This document shows, in pieces, positions 54,150 through 63,154 of a DNA stretch of 64,000 nt; the first letter of the stretch is position 1; the number at the start of each line of letters is the position of its first letter. Position numbers and translations under genes: made by a program. This stretch comes from Gemmatimonadaceae bacterium (GTDB lineage: Bacteria > Gemmatimonadota > Gemmatimonadetes > Gemmatimonadales > Gemmatimonadaceae), in the NCBI GenBank assembly GCA_035606695.1, contig DATNEW010000019.1, positions 161,459 to 225,458 on the forward strand, in the 5' to 3' direction. A model generated the notes under the pieces. The model ran no database searches. It was not told the DNA's origin and saw only the letters and a program-made list of their open reading frames with translations.

Positions 54150-55070
54150 TTGGCGAGCGGTGAGCTAACCAAGCGCATTCTCTTCGGCATCGTCGCCGCT
54201 CCGGTCGCCATCGCCATCGTGCTCTTCGGCGGGTGGCCGCTTGCCGCGCTGCTCGCGGTGGCGTCGGCGCTTGCGGCGTGGGAGTTCTTCCGCATCGCGC
54301 GCGCGGGCGGACTCGCGCCACTCGACGACGTCGGCGTCGCCGTCGCCGGCATCGTGCCGCTCGTCGTGCATGCTCGCTATTTGCATCTCTACAACCCGGA
54401 CGCGACGATCGGCGTTGCCTCGGTCGCCATGCTTGCGATGCTCATGCTGCTCGGCCTCGCGATCTGGATGCGCGGCGTGCAAGGCAAACCGCTCGGCGGC
54501 GTTGCCGTGACCGCGTTCGGCATTGCGTACACCGGCGGCGCGCTGAGCTACGCGTACGCCATCCGGTATCAGGACTACGCGTTCGCGCCCGCGGCGATGC
54601 GCATCGGCGCTCGCTCGTTCGACGTGCCGTCCGGTGGCTTGCTGCTGTTGCTGCCGCTACTCGTCACGTGGGCGTCGGACATCGGCGCATATGCGTTCGG
54701 GCGCACGTTCGGACGGCACAAGCTCATCCCGGCGGTGAGTCCCGGCAAGACGGTCGAAGGGGCGCTCGGCGGGCTCGTGGCGAGCGTGATCGTCGCGTGG
54801 GCATGGACCGCCTGGCCGCTCCGGCCGGCGGCGCACCTCGGATTCAAGTGGCCGCCGGTGGGGATCATCGCGTTCGGTGCGCTCGTGAGCATCGCGGCGC
54901 AGATCGGCGATCTTGCTGAATCTCTCATCAAGCGTGAAGCGGGCGTGAAGGACGCGTCGAACATCATTCCGGGCCACGGCGGCGTGCTCGATCGCGTCGA
55001 CAGTCTGCTTTTCGTGCTTCCCGTGTCGTACGTCGTGCTCGGGTGGCTGCTCACGTGGGCGCCGTCGTGA
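54150..55070 (+). CDS. cdsA: phosphatidate cytidylyltransferase
   Basis: CdsA makes CDP-diacylglycerol. The 306-residue integral membrane protein has about eight hydrophobic segments and the C-terminal signature SLIKREAGVKDASNIIPGHG followed by GVLDRVDSLLF. The start is TTG at 54150 with GCGAGGA upstream; the first ATG would remove the first membrane segment. Its 3' end is close to dxr. Confidence 0.93.
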   Translation: MASGELTKRILFGIVAAPVAIAIVLFGGWPLAALLAVASALAAWEFFRIARAGGLAPLDDVGVAVAGIVPLVVHARYLHLYNPDATIGVASVAMLAMLMLLGLAIWMRGVQGKPLGGVAVTAFGIAYTGGALSYAYAIRYQDYAFAPAAMRIGARSFDVPSGGLLLLLPLLVTWASDIGAYAFGRTFGRHKLIPAVSPGKTVEGALGGLVASVIVAWAWTAWPLRPAAHLGFKWPPVGIIAFGALVSIAAQIGDLAESLIKREAGVKDASNIIPGHGGVLDRVDSLLFVLPVSYVVLGWLLTWAPS

Positions 55071-55090
55071 GCGGCGATAAGAATTCTGTG

Positions 55091-56218
55091 ATGCGCGGAG
55101 TCGCGATTCTCGGGTCGACGGGGTCGATCGGCACGACCGCGCTGCGCGTGCTCGAGCGGCAAAGCGACCGGTTTCGCGTCGCCGCGTTGACCGCGTACAA
55201 CAACGCGGAATTGCTGGGCGACCAGGCGGCGCGCTTCGATCCGCAATACGTGGGCATCGTCAAGAACGGCGTCACTCCGCACGCGGGTTGGCGCGTCGGC
55301 CCGGAGTGCCTCGTCGAAGCCGCGCAACGCGACGACGTCGACATCGTCCTGAACGCCGTCGTCGGCGCGGCGGGTCTCGATGCGACGCTCGCGGCACTCG
55401 CGTGCGGCAAGCGCGTCGCGCTCGCGAACAAGGAAACACTCGTGATGGCCGGTTCGCTCGTGACCGCCGCCTGCGCGCAGGGCAGGGGCGAGCTCATTCC
55501 CGTCGACAGCGAGCATAGCGCAATTCTGCAGTGCATCACGGGCCGCCCAGACGTCGATGTGCGGCGCGTGATCATCACCGCGTCCGGCGGTCCCTTTCGG
55601 CAGTGGACGCCGGAGCAGCTCGAGCGTGCGACGCTCGAGGACGCGCTGCGGCACCCGACGTGGCAGATGGGCCGAAAGATTACGGTGGACAGTGCGACGC
55701 TCGCGAACAAGGCACTCGAGGTCATCGAGGCGCACTATCTCTTCGGGCTGCCGTACGATCGCATCGAGGTGGTGGTGCACCCGCAGAGTATCGTGCATTC
55801 GTTCGTCGAATTTGTGGATGGCAGCGTGCTCGCCCAGCTGGGCGTGCCAAGTATGGAGCTGCCCGTGCTGTATGCGCTGACGCATCCGGATCGCGTCGCC
55901 GACGCCGGTGTACCGGTATTCGACCCGGTGAAGTGTTCGCCGCTGACCTTCGAGTCCGTGCGAGCCGAGCAGTTTCCCGCGTTCGCGCTGGGCGTGGCCG
56001 CCGGCCGGCGTGGCGGTGCGGCGCCGGCTGTGTTCAATGCGGCCAACGAAGCCGCGGTGGCGCTGTTTCTCGACGGGCGCATTCGCTTTGGAGAGATTGG
56101 CACGGCCATCGCGGGCGCGCTCGATGCATTGGCAGGTTTGCCCGCCGACAGCCGTGAGGCCGTTCTCGCGGCGGACGCCGCGGCGCGCCGGAACGTTCAT
56201 GAACGATTCGCCAGCTAA
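55091..56218 (+). CDS. dxr: 1-deoxy-D-xylulose 5-phosphate reductoisomerase
   Basis: Dxr rearranges and reduces DXP to MEP with NADPH. The 375-residue protein begins MRGVAILGSTGSIGTTAL from the ATG at 55091, the usual family N-terminus. A GTG at 55067 overlapping the cdsA stop would add 8 residues and is also possible. Family blocks LANKETLVMAGSLV, PVDSEHSAILQC, ASGGPF and WQMGRKITVDSATLANKALE are intact. The partner step dxs is at 7 kb. Confidence 0.95.
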   Translation: MRGVAILGSTGSIGTTALRVLERQSDRFRVAALTAYNNAELLGDQAARFDPQYVGIVKNGVTPHAGWRVGPECLVEAAQRDDVDIVLNAVVGAAGLDATLAALACGKRVALANKETLVMAGSLVTAACAQGRGELIPVDSEHSAILQCITGRPDVDVRRVIITASGGPFRQWTPEQLERATLEDALRHPTWQMGRKITVDSATLANKALEVIEAHYLFGLPYDRIEVVVHPQSIVHSFVEFVDGSVLAQLGVPSMELPVLYALTHPDRVADAGVPVFDPVKCSPLTFESVRAEQFPAFALGVAAGRRGGAAPAVFNAANEAAVALFLDGRIRFGEIGTAIAGALDALAGLPADSREAVLAADAAARRNVHERFAS

Positions 56219-56233
56219 AACCGCTCAAATCGC

Positions 56234-57670
56234 ATGCTAGCGTGGCTCGCTCCGATTCTCGTCTTCGGGCTCGTGATCTTCGTTCACGAGTTCGGCCATT
56301 TCCTCGCCGCCAAGGCGCTGGGCGTCTACGCGCCGCGATTCTCGATCGGCTTCGGGCCGTCGATTTTCAAGTTTCGGCGCGGCGAGACGGAATACATCCT
56401 CGCGTGGCTGCCCCTCGGCGGCTACGTGCGCATGGCGTCGCGCCACGACGCGGAGACGGCGTTCCTCGAGGGCGGCAACGAAGAGCAGGGCGCCAAGAAG
56501 GAGACCGATCCCGACTTCGATCCGAACGCGATGGTGCCGTTCGGTCCCAAGCCCGTTCCCGAGAATCGCTGGTTCGAGAGCAAACCGCTGTGGGGGCGGA
56601 TCATCATCATGCTCGCGGGCGTCGTGATGAACGCGCTGCTCGCGATCGTCGTCGCCACGGCGCTGGTCGCGCGCCAGGGCCGGGACGTGGTCCCCTCAAC
56701 AGTTGTGGGGAGCGTCAAAGCCGTTCCGGGCGCGCCGCTCCTTGCGCAGCTCCAGACCGGCGACACGATCAAGTCCGTGAACGGCTCGCCCGTCGCGAGC
56801 TGGAACGACGTCGAGCGGCACATCCTGGAGAGCGGCGACGTCGTGGAATTCACGACGCAGCGCAGCAGCATGCGCATCGGGCTCGATGCGGCGCGCGGGG
56901 CCACGCCGGAAACCATCGCCGACGCGGTATTGTACTTCCTCGCGCCGGTGATCGATTCGATCGTGCCGGGCGATCCCGCGTCGCACGCGGGATTGCAGCG
57001 TGGCGATTCGATCGTGAGCGTCAACGGCCATTCGGTACGCGTGTGGACCGACATGGTGGATGAGGTCAGCCCGTCGGCGGGCAAGCCGCTGAGCTTCGTG
57101 TTCATGCGCGGCGGTGCGCGCGATTCGCTCACGATCACGCCGAAAGCGGTCGAGGAGCCCGATCCGGAGACGGGCGCGGTGCACACGGTCGGCAAGATCG
57201 GCGCGGCGGCGCGGAACCCTGTCGTGCACGAGGACGTCTCGTTTTTTGCTTCGATCGGCTACGGCTGGCGCGTGACGCTTGCCGATGCGGGCGCGGTGTT
57301 CCGCGTGCTCCACCAGATCGGGACGGGTCAGCAGTCCGTGAAACAGCTCGGCGGGCCGATCGCGATCACGCGCGCGGCGGTCAGCGCGGCGCAGAGCGGC
57401 TTCGACGTGTTGTTCCGGCTGATCGCGCTGCTCAGCATCAACGTCGCCGTGCTCAATCTCCTTCCGATTCCGATTCTCGACGGCGGCCAGATTCTGATCA
57501 ACGTGTTGGAATCGGCGAAGGGCAGTCCGTTCAGCATGCGCACGCGGGAGTACATCCTGCGGTTTGGACTGTTCGCCATTGCCTTGTTGTTCGTGATCGT
57601 GATGTACAACGACACCCGCGCCGGGTTCGCGAAGATGTTCGGGTGGATCGGACACCTCTTCGGAGCCTGA
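56234..57670 (+). CDS. rseP: RseP/site-2-type intramembrane zinc metalloprotease
   Basis: A 478-residue site-2 protease, which cuts anti-sigma factors or signal peptides within the membrane. The zinc motif HEFGH is at residues 18-22. Two PDZ-like domains follow (about 155-225 and 228-300, with HAGLQRGDSIVSVNG). The C-terminal NLLPIPILDGG supplies the third ligand. It closes the frr-cdsA-dxr-rseP order, with 15 nt after dxr. Confidence 0.95.
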   Translation: MLAWLAPILVFGLVIFVHEFGHFLAAKALGVYAPRFSIGFGPSIFKFRRGETEYILAWLPLGGYVRMASRHDAETAFLEGGNEEQGAKKETDPDFDPNAMVPFGPKPVPENRWFESKPLWGRIIIMLAGVVMNALLAIVVATALVARQGRDVVPSTVVGSVKAVPGAPLLAQLQTGDTIKSVNGSPVASWNDVERHILESGDVVEFTTQRSSMRIGLDAARGATPETIADAVLYFLAPVIDSIVPGDPASHAGLQRGDSIVSVNGHSVRVWTDMVDEVSPSAGKPLSFVFMRGGARDSLTITPKAVEEPDPETGAVHTVGKIGAAARNPVVHEDVSFFASIGYGWRVTLADAGAVFRVLHQIGTGQQSVKQLGGPIAITRAAVSAAQSGFDVLFRLIALLSINVAVLNLLPIPILDGGQILINVLESAKGSPFSMRTREYILRFGLFAIALLFVIVMYNDTRAGFAKMFGWIGHLFGA

Positions 57671-57671
57671 C

Positions 57672-57694
57672 CGGCTCGGCTTGTGGCCGAGCCG
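57672..57694 (+). terminator. stem-loop after rseP
   Basis: CGGCTCGGC and GCCGAGCCG pair (9 bp) around TTGTG directly after the rseP stop. No clear T-run follows, so efficiency is uncertain. Confidence 0.5.
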
Positions 57695-57705
57695 CAAGCT
57701 CCCGC

Positions 57706-57777
57706 TTTACTTCGGCTTAGGCCCTGTTTACCATTCATAGCTACCCGCTAACTACAGCAGGCCGCCAACGTGGCGGC
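57706..57777 (+). promoter_or_regulatory. promoter and leader hairpin of rpsO
   Basis: TTTACT (57706-57711) and TACCAT (57729-57734) are 17 bp apart. In the leader GCCGCCA and TGGCGGC (57761-57777) pair around ACG, 20 nt before the rpsO ATG. A leader stem near the start is where S15 autoregulatory sites occur in other bacteria; a match here is inference. Confidence 0.4.
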
Positions 57778-57797
57778 GTTCATTCAGTCATCGATCC

Positions 57798-58058
57798 ATG
57801 GCTTTCGACAAAGCACCCACCGTCACGAAGTACCGCACGCACGAAACCGACGCCGGCTCGACCCGCGTCCAGGTCGCGATTCTCACCGACCGCATCAATT
57901 ATCTGAACGACCATTTCCGCGCCCACCAGAAGGACCACCACAGCCGTCGTGGTCTCCTCAAAATGGTCGGAAGACGCCGTCGCCTCCTGAACTACCTCAA
58001 GCGGACCGATGTCGACGGTTACCGCAAGATCGTCCAGGAACTGGGCCTCCGGTACTAA
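57798..58058 (+). CDS. rpsO: 30S ribosomal protein S15
   Basis: An 86-residue S15 with [40 protein letters not shown] and [20 protein letters not shown]. It is followed by a clear terminator and then pnp, the classic rpsO-pnp order. Confidence 0.97.
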   Translation: MAFDKAPTVTKYRTHETDAGSTRVQVAILTDRINYLNDHFRAHQKDHHSRRGLLKMVGRRRRLLNYLKRTDVDGYRKIVQELGLRY

Positions 58059-58076
58059 ATCGACGGCATGAACGAT

Positions 58077-58110
58077 CGCGCGGGCGCACCTATTGCGGCC
58101 CGCGCGTTTT
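58077..58110 (+). terminator. intrinsic terminator between rpsO and pnp
   Basis: CGCGCGGGC and GCCCGCGCG form a perfect 9-bp stem around a 12-nt loop, followed by TTTTGT. Confidence 0.85.
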
Positions 58111-58178
58111 GTATCTCCCCGAACAACATTTCCAGGCAGTCACGCGCTGTCCCACGCCTTTTTCCAGGCTTTTGAGCA

Positions 58179-60437
58179 ATGATGCAACGCGTCGAAAAGA
58201 CCTTTGCCGGACGTAAGCTCGTCATCGAGACCGGCCGCATGGCCAAGCAGGCCGCCGGCTCCGCGCTCGTCCAGTTTGGCGATACCATGGTGCTCGCCGC
58301 CGTTACCGTCAGCGACACCCAGAGCCCCCTCGACTTCTTCCCGCTTCTCGTCGAGTATCGCGAGAAGACCTACGCCGCGGGAAAGATTCCCGGCGGCTAC
58401 ATCAAGCGCGAAGGACGCCCCAGCGATGCCGAAATTCTCTCGGCGCGCATTATCGATCGGTCCATCCGGCCGCTCTTCCCTGAAGGCTTCAAGAACGAAG
58501 TCCAGGTCTTCATCTACGTCATCTCCGCCGATCAGGAAAACGCCGCCGACGTGCTCGCCCTCGTCGCCGCGTCGTTCGCGCTGAACGCGTCGAAGATTCC
58601 GTTCACCACGCCCGTCGCCGCCACGCGCGTCGGCCGCATTCAGGACAAGTGGGTCCTGAACCCGACGTTCCAGCAGCTCGCGTACAGCGACATGGAAATC
58701 GTCGTCGCCGGCGGCACGGACTTCATCAACATGGTCGAAGGCGGTGCGCTCGAAGTCTCGGAAGAAGACGTGGTCGAGGCGCTCACCGTCGGACAGAAGG
58801 GCATTCGCGAGCTCATCGCCGCGCAGGAAGAACTGCTCAAGCAGATGGGCAGCGATCGCCCGAAGAAGATGGAGTGGAAAAAGGCCGAGATCGACAAGAC
58901 GCTCAGCGCCAAGGTCAACGACCTCGCGAACGGCAAGATCAAGGATGCGCTCAATCAGAAGGACAAGCACACGCGCATCGAAGCGGTCGAGAAGGTGAAG
59001 AAGGAAATCGCCGAAGGGCTGATGACCGACTTCCCCGACAACAGCAAGGACATCAAGACGCTGCTCGGCGACGTCGAGTACACGCAGCTTCGCTCGCAGG
59101 TGCTCGACACCGGCTTCCGCGTCGACGGCCGCAAGTCGAACGAAGTGCGTCCGATCACGATCGACACCGGCCTGATTCCCCGCGCGCACGGTTCCGCGTT
59201 GTTCACGCGCGGACAGACGCAGGCGCTGGTCACTGCCACACTCGGCACTGCCAACGACGTGCAGCGTTATGAAAGTGTGAACGAGCCGAAGGAATCGACG
59301 AAGTCGTTCATGCTGCACTACAACTTCCCGCCGTTCTCCACCGGCGAAGTGCGGCCGATGCGCGGCACCTCGCGCCGCGAGATCGGCCACGGCAATCTCG
59401 CCGAGCGCGCAATTCAGGGCGTGTTGCCGGCGTTCGAGGAATTCCCGTACACGATTCGCATCGTGTCCGACATTCTCGAGTCGAACGGATCGTCGTCCAT
59501 GGCGTCGGTCTGCGGCGCGTCGCTCGCGTGCTTCGATGCGGGCGTGCCGATTCACGCGGCGGTCGCCGGCGTGGCGATGGGCTTGATCAAGGAAGGCAGC
59601 AAGTACGCGATCCTCACCGACATTCTCGGAACCGAGGATCACTTGGGCGACATGGACTTCAAGGTCGCCGGCACGCGCACGGGCATCACCTCCATTCAGA
59701 TGGACATCAAGATCGAGGGGCTCGACCTCAAGATCATGAAGGAAGCGCTCGCGCAGGCGAAGGAAGGCCGCCTGCACATCCTCGGCGAGATGGACAAGGC
59801 GCTGCCCGAGAAGCGCGGCGATCTGTCGCCGTGGGCGCCGCGCATCGTGACGATGAACATCAGTCCCGAGAAGATCGGCGATCTCATCGGTCCCAAGGGC
59901 AAGACGATTCGCGGCATTCAAGACGAAACGGGCGCGGAGCTCACCGTCGACGATACGGGCCTGGTCACGATCGCCGCGGTTGGCGGCGAGTCGATGGAGC
60001 GCGCGCGGCAGATGGTCGCCGCACTCACCGCCGAGCCGGTCGTTGGCGAGACGTACGAAGGCATGGTGAAGACGACGACGCCGTTCGGCGCGTTCGTCGA
60101 GATCATGCCGGGCACCGAAGGGTTGGTCCACATCTCCGAGATGCGCCACGAGCGCACCGAGAAGACCGAAGACGTCGTGAAGAAGGGCGATCGCGTGAAG
60201 GTCAAGCTGATCGACAGGGACGAGCGCGGCCGTCTGCGCCTTTCTATGAAAGCCCTCGTGCCGAGGCCCGAGGGCATGCCCGAGCCCGAGCCGCGTGAGC
60301 GGAGCGGCGGTGAGGGCGGCGAAGGTGGTGAAGGCGGTGACCGTCCGCGTCGCGAGCGAAGCGAAGGCGGCGGTCGCGGCGGTTCGCGCGGTGGCCGTGG
60401 CGGTCGCGGCGGCGGGGAGCGTTCGCGCCGCGACTAG
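58179..60437 (+). CDS. pnp: polyribonucleotide nucleotidyltransferase (PNPase)
   Basis: A 752-residue phosphorolytic 3'-5' exoribonuclease. The first RNase PH domain opens at residue 8. A helical linker follows, then the second, catalytic RNase PH domain (MRGTSRREIGHGNLAERAI, ILTDILGTEDHLGDMDFKVA), then KH (IGPKGKTIRGIQDETGA) and S1 (TPFGAFVEIMPGTEGLVHIS) domains. After the S1 domain there are about 55 extra Gly/Arg/Glu-rich residues with RGG repeats. With rny it could act in mRNA decay. Confidence 0.97.
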   Translation: MMQRVEKTFAGRKLVIETGRMAKQAAGSALVQFGDTMVLAAVTVSDTQSPLDFFPLLVEYREKTYAAGKIPGGYIKREGRPSDAEILSARIIDRSIRPLFPEGFKNEVQVFIYVISADQENAADVLALVAASFALNASKIPFTTPVAATRVGRIQDKWVLNPTFQQLAYSDMEIVVAGGTDFINMVEGGALEVSEEDVVEALTVGQKGIRELIAAQEELLKQMGSDRPKKMEWKKAEIDKTLSAKVNDLANGKIKDALNQKDKHTRIEAVEKVKKEIAEGLMTDFPDNSKDIKTLLGDVEYTQLRSQVLDTGFRVDGRKSNEVRPITIDTGLIPRAHGSALFTRGQTQALVTATLGTANDVQRYESVNEPKESTKSFMLHYNFPPFSTGEVRPMRGTSRREIGHGNLAERAIQGVLPAFEEFPYTIRIVSDILESNGSSSMASVCGASLACFDAGVPIHAAVAGVAMGLIKEGSKYAILTDILGTEDHLGDMDFKVAGTRTGITSIQMDIKIEGLDLKIMKEALAQAKEGRLHILGEMDKALPEKRGDLSPWAPRIVTMNISPEKIGDLIGPKGKTIRGIQDETGAELTVDDTGLVTIAAVGGESMERARQMVAALTAEPVVGETYEGMVKTTTPFGAFVEIMPGTEGLVHISEMRHERTEKTEDVVKKGDRVKVKLIDRDERGRLRLSMKALVPRPEGMPEPEPRERSGGEGGEGGEGGDRPRRERSEGGGRGGSRGGRGGRGGGERSRRD

Positions 60438-60459
60438 CTCGCGCCGTGCGATACCGCTC

Positions 60460-60553
60460 GTCATTCCGAGCCGCAGGCGAGGAATCTGCCTTCCCTTCGG
60501 AGTGGCCGGCCACTCGACCATGATGCCAGATTCCTCGCTGCGCTCGGAATGAC
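60460..60553. repeat. intergenic inverted repeat (copy G)
   Basis: Ends are GTCATTCCGAGCCGCAGGCG and GCTGCGCTCGGAATGAC, with inner GAGGAATCT and AGATTCCTC arms. The terminal ATG (60549) is the start codon of the following peptidase gene. Confidence 0.9.
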
Positions 60554-61808
60554 AATCTTCTCCCGTACGGATCTTCAACGCACTGTTCTGCCCAACGGAC
60601 TGACCGTTCTCTCCGAGCACATGCCGGGAGTACGGTCGGTTTCGTTTGGTGCATGGGTACGCGCCGCGTCGCTGCACGAGACGCGCGCGAAGATGGGTGT
60701 GTCGCATCTGCTCGAGCACATGGTGTTCAAGGGCACCGAGCGCCGCACCGCGCACCAGATCGCGCTCTCGCTCGAGGCGCTCGGCGGTTCGCTCGACGCG
60801 TATACCTCGCGCGAGCACACCGTCTATCAGGGCCGCGTCCTCGATGAGCACCTGTTCGACGCGGCGGACGTGATCGGCGACATCGTCTTCCGGCCGACAC
60901 TACGCGACACGGACCTGGCGCTCGAACGCAAGGTAATCCTCGAAGAGATCGGCATGGTCGAGGATACACCGGACGATCTCGTTTTCGAGCTGCACAACGA
61001 GCTCCTCTGGGGCGATCACCCGTACGGCTACTCCATCCTCGGCACACGCGAGACGGTGAGTGCGCTCGGCGTGCGCGATCTGCGCGCGCTGCACCGGCGC
61101 GCCTATCATCCCGGCCAGCTGATCGTCGCGGCGTCCGGGAACGTGGAGCACGAGCGTTTGATCGACGTTCTCGCGAGAGCCGGCTGGGCCGACGTCGCGT
61201 CAGGCGACGCGACTCGGCTCGTATCACCTGTGGCGACGGCCCAGCCGCCGAGCGTGCGACACGTGACGCGCGAGGGAGCGCAGACGCACATCGTAGCGGG
61301 GTCGCAGGCGATCGCGCACGGCGATCCTCGCCGGTTTCCGATGCTGCTTCTGAGCATGCTGTTGGGCGGCGGCATGAGCTCGCGGCTGTTTCAACGTGTG
61401 CGCGAAGAGCTCGGGCTGGCCTACTCGGTGTACACGTATCAGTCGTTTCACGCCGATACCGGCATGCACGGCGTGTACGTGGCGACGGCGCCGGATACGG
61501 CGAGCGCGGCACTCGACGCCATTCGCCACGAGCTGCGCTCCGTGACCGAGCAGGGGTTGCCGGCGGATGAGATTGCGATGGGCCGCCAGCAGCTCAAGGG
61601 ACAGATCACGCTGTCGCTCGAGAGCGTCTCGTCGCGCATGTATCGCGCGGCGTCGGTGGAGTTGTACGGCGAACCGTATCGCACGCTGGACGAGTTGCTG
61701 GCGCTGATCGACGGCATTTCGGACGAGGACGTCGCGCGATCGGCCGCCGAGTTTTTCGAGCCCGATCGGATGACGGTGTTGAGCCTGGGTCCGAAAGGCG
61801 CGGATTGA
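60549..61808 (+). CDS. M16-family zinc peptidase (processing-peptidase type)
   Basis: A 419-residue M16 metallopeptidase. The zinc motif HLLEH is at 53-57 (HxxEH) in MGVSHLLEHMVFKGTERRTA. The downstream glutamate lies in the NELLWGDHPYGYSILG region, and the C-terminal inactive half has GGGMSSRLFQRVREELGLAY. The N-terminus TVLPNGLTVLSE is typical, and the only sensible start is the ATG at 60549, supplied by the repeat. It is cytoplasmic as read. M16 peptidases often sit after pnp. Confidence 0.9.
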   Translation: MTIFSRTDLQRTVLPNGLTVLSEHMPGVRSVSFGAWVRAASLHETRAKMGVSHLLEHMVFKGTERRTAHQIALSLEALGGSLDAYTSREHTVYQGRVLDEHLFDAADVIGDIVFRPTLRDTDLALERKVILEEIGMVEDTPDDLVFELHNELLWGDHPYGYSILGTRETVSALGVRDLRALHRRAYHPGQLIVAASGNVEHERLIDVLARAGWADVASGDATRLVSPVATAQPPSVRHVTREGAQTHIVAGSQAIAHGDPRRFPMLLLSMLLGGGMSSRLFQRVREELGLAYSVYTYQSFHADTGMHGVYVATAPDTASAALDAIRHELRSVTEQGLPADEIAMGRQQLKGQITLSLESVSSRMYRAASVELYGEPYRTLDELLALIDGISDEDVARSAAEFFEPDRMTVLSLGPKGAD

Positions 61809-61852
61809 GCAGGGGCTAATTAGTTTCCGACGCGGAACGGGGTGTGGAGCAC

Positions 61853-61973
61853 GTCATCCCGAGCGAGCGGAGCGAGTCGAGGGACCCCGGTCCCGACGGA
61901 GGAGCCATAGACAGCGCTCCGCTGAGAGGGGGATCCCTCGACTCCGGCGCTCCGCGCCTCCGCTCGGGATGAC
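61853..61973. repeat. intergenic inverted repeat, long subtype (copy H)
   Basis: A 121-bp copy with ends GTCATCCCGAGCGAGCGGAG and CCGCTCGGGATGAC. Its interior (GTCGAGGGACC, CAGCGCTCCGCTGAGA) matches copy A rather than the short copies. It fills most of the M16-ald gap. Confidence 0.9.
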
Positions 61974-62010
61974 ACGTTGATTTGAATGACAACAATTCAA
62001 AGATACTAAT

Positions 62011-63126
62011 ATGAAGATCGGCGTACCCAAGGAAATCAAGACGAACGAGAACCGCATCGCGCTCGTGCCGGCCGGCGCTGAAGCGCTCGTGGCGGCGGGA
62101 CACGCGGTGCTCGTCGAGACCGGCGCGGGCGTCGGCAGCGGCTTTCCCGACGAAGCGTACACGGGCGTGGGCGCCAAGATCGCTCCCGATGCCGCGACCG
62201 TGTGGAAGGACAGCGACATGATCATGAAGGTGAAGGAGCCGATCGAGAAGGAATGGCCGCACATGCGGCACGGTCAGCTCGTGTTCACCTATTTCCATTT
62301 CGCGGCCGACGAGAAGCTGACGCGCGCGCACATGAAGAGCGGCGCGACCTGCGTGGCCTACGAGACCGTCGAGCTGCCGACGCGCGAATTGCCGCTCTTG
62401 ACGCCGATGTCCGAGGTGGCCGGCCGCATGGCCGTGCAGGAAGGCGCCAAGTATCTCGAGAAGCTGTACGGGGGGCGCGGCGTGCTGCTGGGTGGTGTGC
62501 CGGGTGTCGCCCCCGCCAAGGTCGTCATCCTGGGCGGCGGCATCGTGGGCATCAACGCGGCGAAGATGGCGGCCGGCCTCGGTGCCAAGGTCACGATTCT
62601 CGATCTCTCCCTCGAGCGCCTGCGCTACCTCTCGGACGTCATGCCGGCCAACTGCGTGATGATCCACTCGAACCGCCACAACGTGCTCGAGCAGATCGAG
62701 ACGGCGGACCTCGTCGTGGGCGCGGTGTTAATTCCGGGCGCCAAGGCGCCGAAACTCGTCCGCAAGGAAGATCTCAAGCTCATGCAGCCCGGGGCGGTGA
62801 TCGTGGACGTGGCGATCGACCAGGGTGGATGCGTTGAGACCATTCATGCGACGACGCATGAGAATCCGACCTACGTCGTCGATGGGATCATCCATTACGG
62901 CGTAGCCAACATGCCGGGCGGGGTGCCCCGGACGTCGACGCTGGCGCTGACCAACGCGACGCTCCCGTATGCGCTCCAACTGGCCAACAAGGGCTGGAAG
63001 CAGGCGCTTCGCGACAATCCGGCGCTGCTCAAGGGACTGAACATGACCGAAGGTCGTGTGACGTATCCGGGGGTTGCCGAGGCCTTTGGCCTGACTTATG
63101 AAGATCCGCGACAGTTCATTGCCTAA
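62011..63126 (+). CDS. ald: alanine dehydrogenase
   Basis: A 371-residue NAD-dependent alanine dehydrogenase, interconverting L-alanine and pyruvate plus ammonia. It has MKIGVPKEIKTNENRIALVP, MKVKEPIEKEW with the substrate lysine, FTYFHFAAD with the catalytic His, the nucleotide motif VILGGGIVGINAAKMAAGLG and HYGVANMPGGVPRTSTLALT. The length is standard. The start is the ATG at 62011. Confidence 0.96.
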   Translation: MKIGVPKEIKTNENRIALVPAGAEALVAAGHAVLVETGAGVGSGFPDEAYTGVGAKIAPDAATVWKDSDMIMKVKEPIEKEWPHMRHGQLVFTYFHFAADEKLTRAHMKSGATCVAYETVELPTRELPLLTPMSEVAGRMAVQEGAKYLEKLYGGRGVLLGGVPGVAPAKVVILGGGIVGINAAKMAAGLGAKVTILDLSLERLRYLSDVMPANCVMIHSNRHNVLEQIETADLVVGAVLIPGAKAPKLVRKEDLKLMQPGAVIVDVAIDQGGCVETIHATTHENPTYVVDGIIHYGVANMPGGVPRTSTLALTNATLPYALQLANKGWKQALRDNPALLKGLNMTEGRVTYPGVAEAFGLTYEDPRQFIA

Positions 63127-63154
63127 CTGCTGAAGCCCCAATATCTTGTACTGA

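Noticed and set aside
58140..60851. 903-residue open frame on the minus strand
   Set aside because: It lies opposite pnp and the repeat. Its composition mirrors the GC-rich third positions of pnp, with no domain or start signal. It is a shadow frame.
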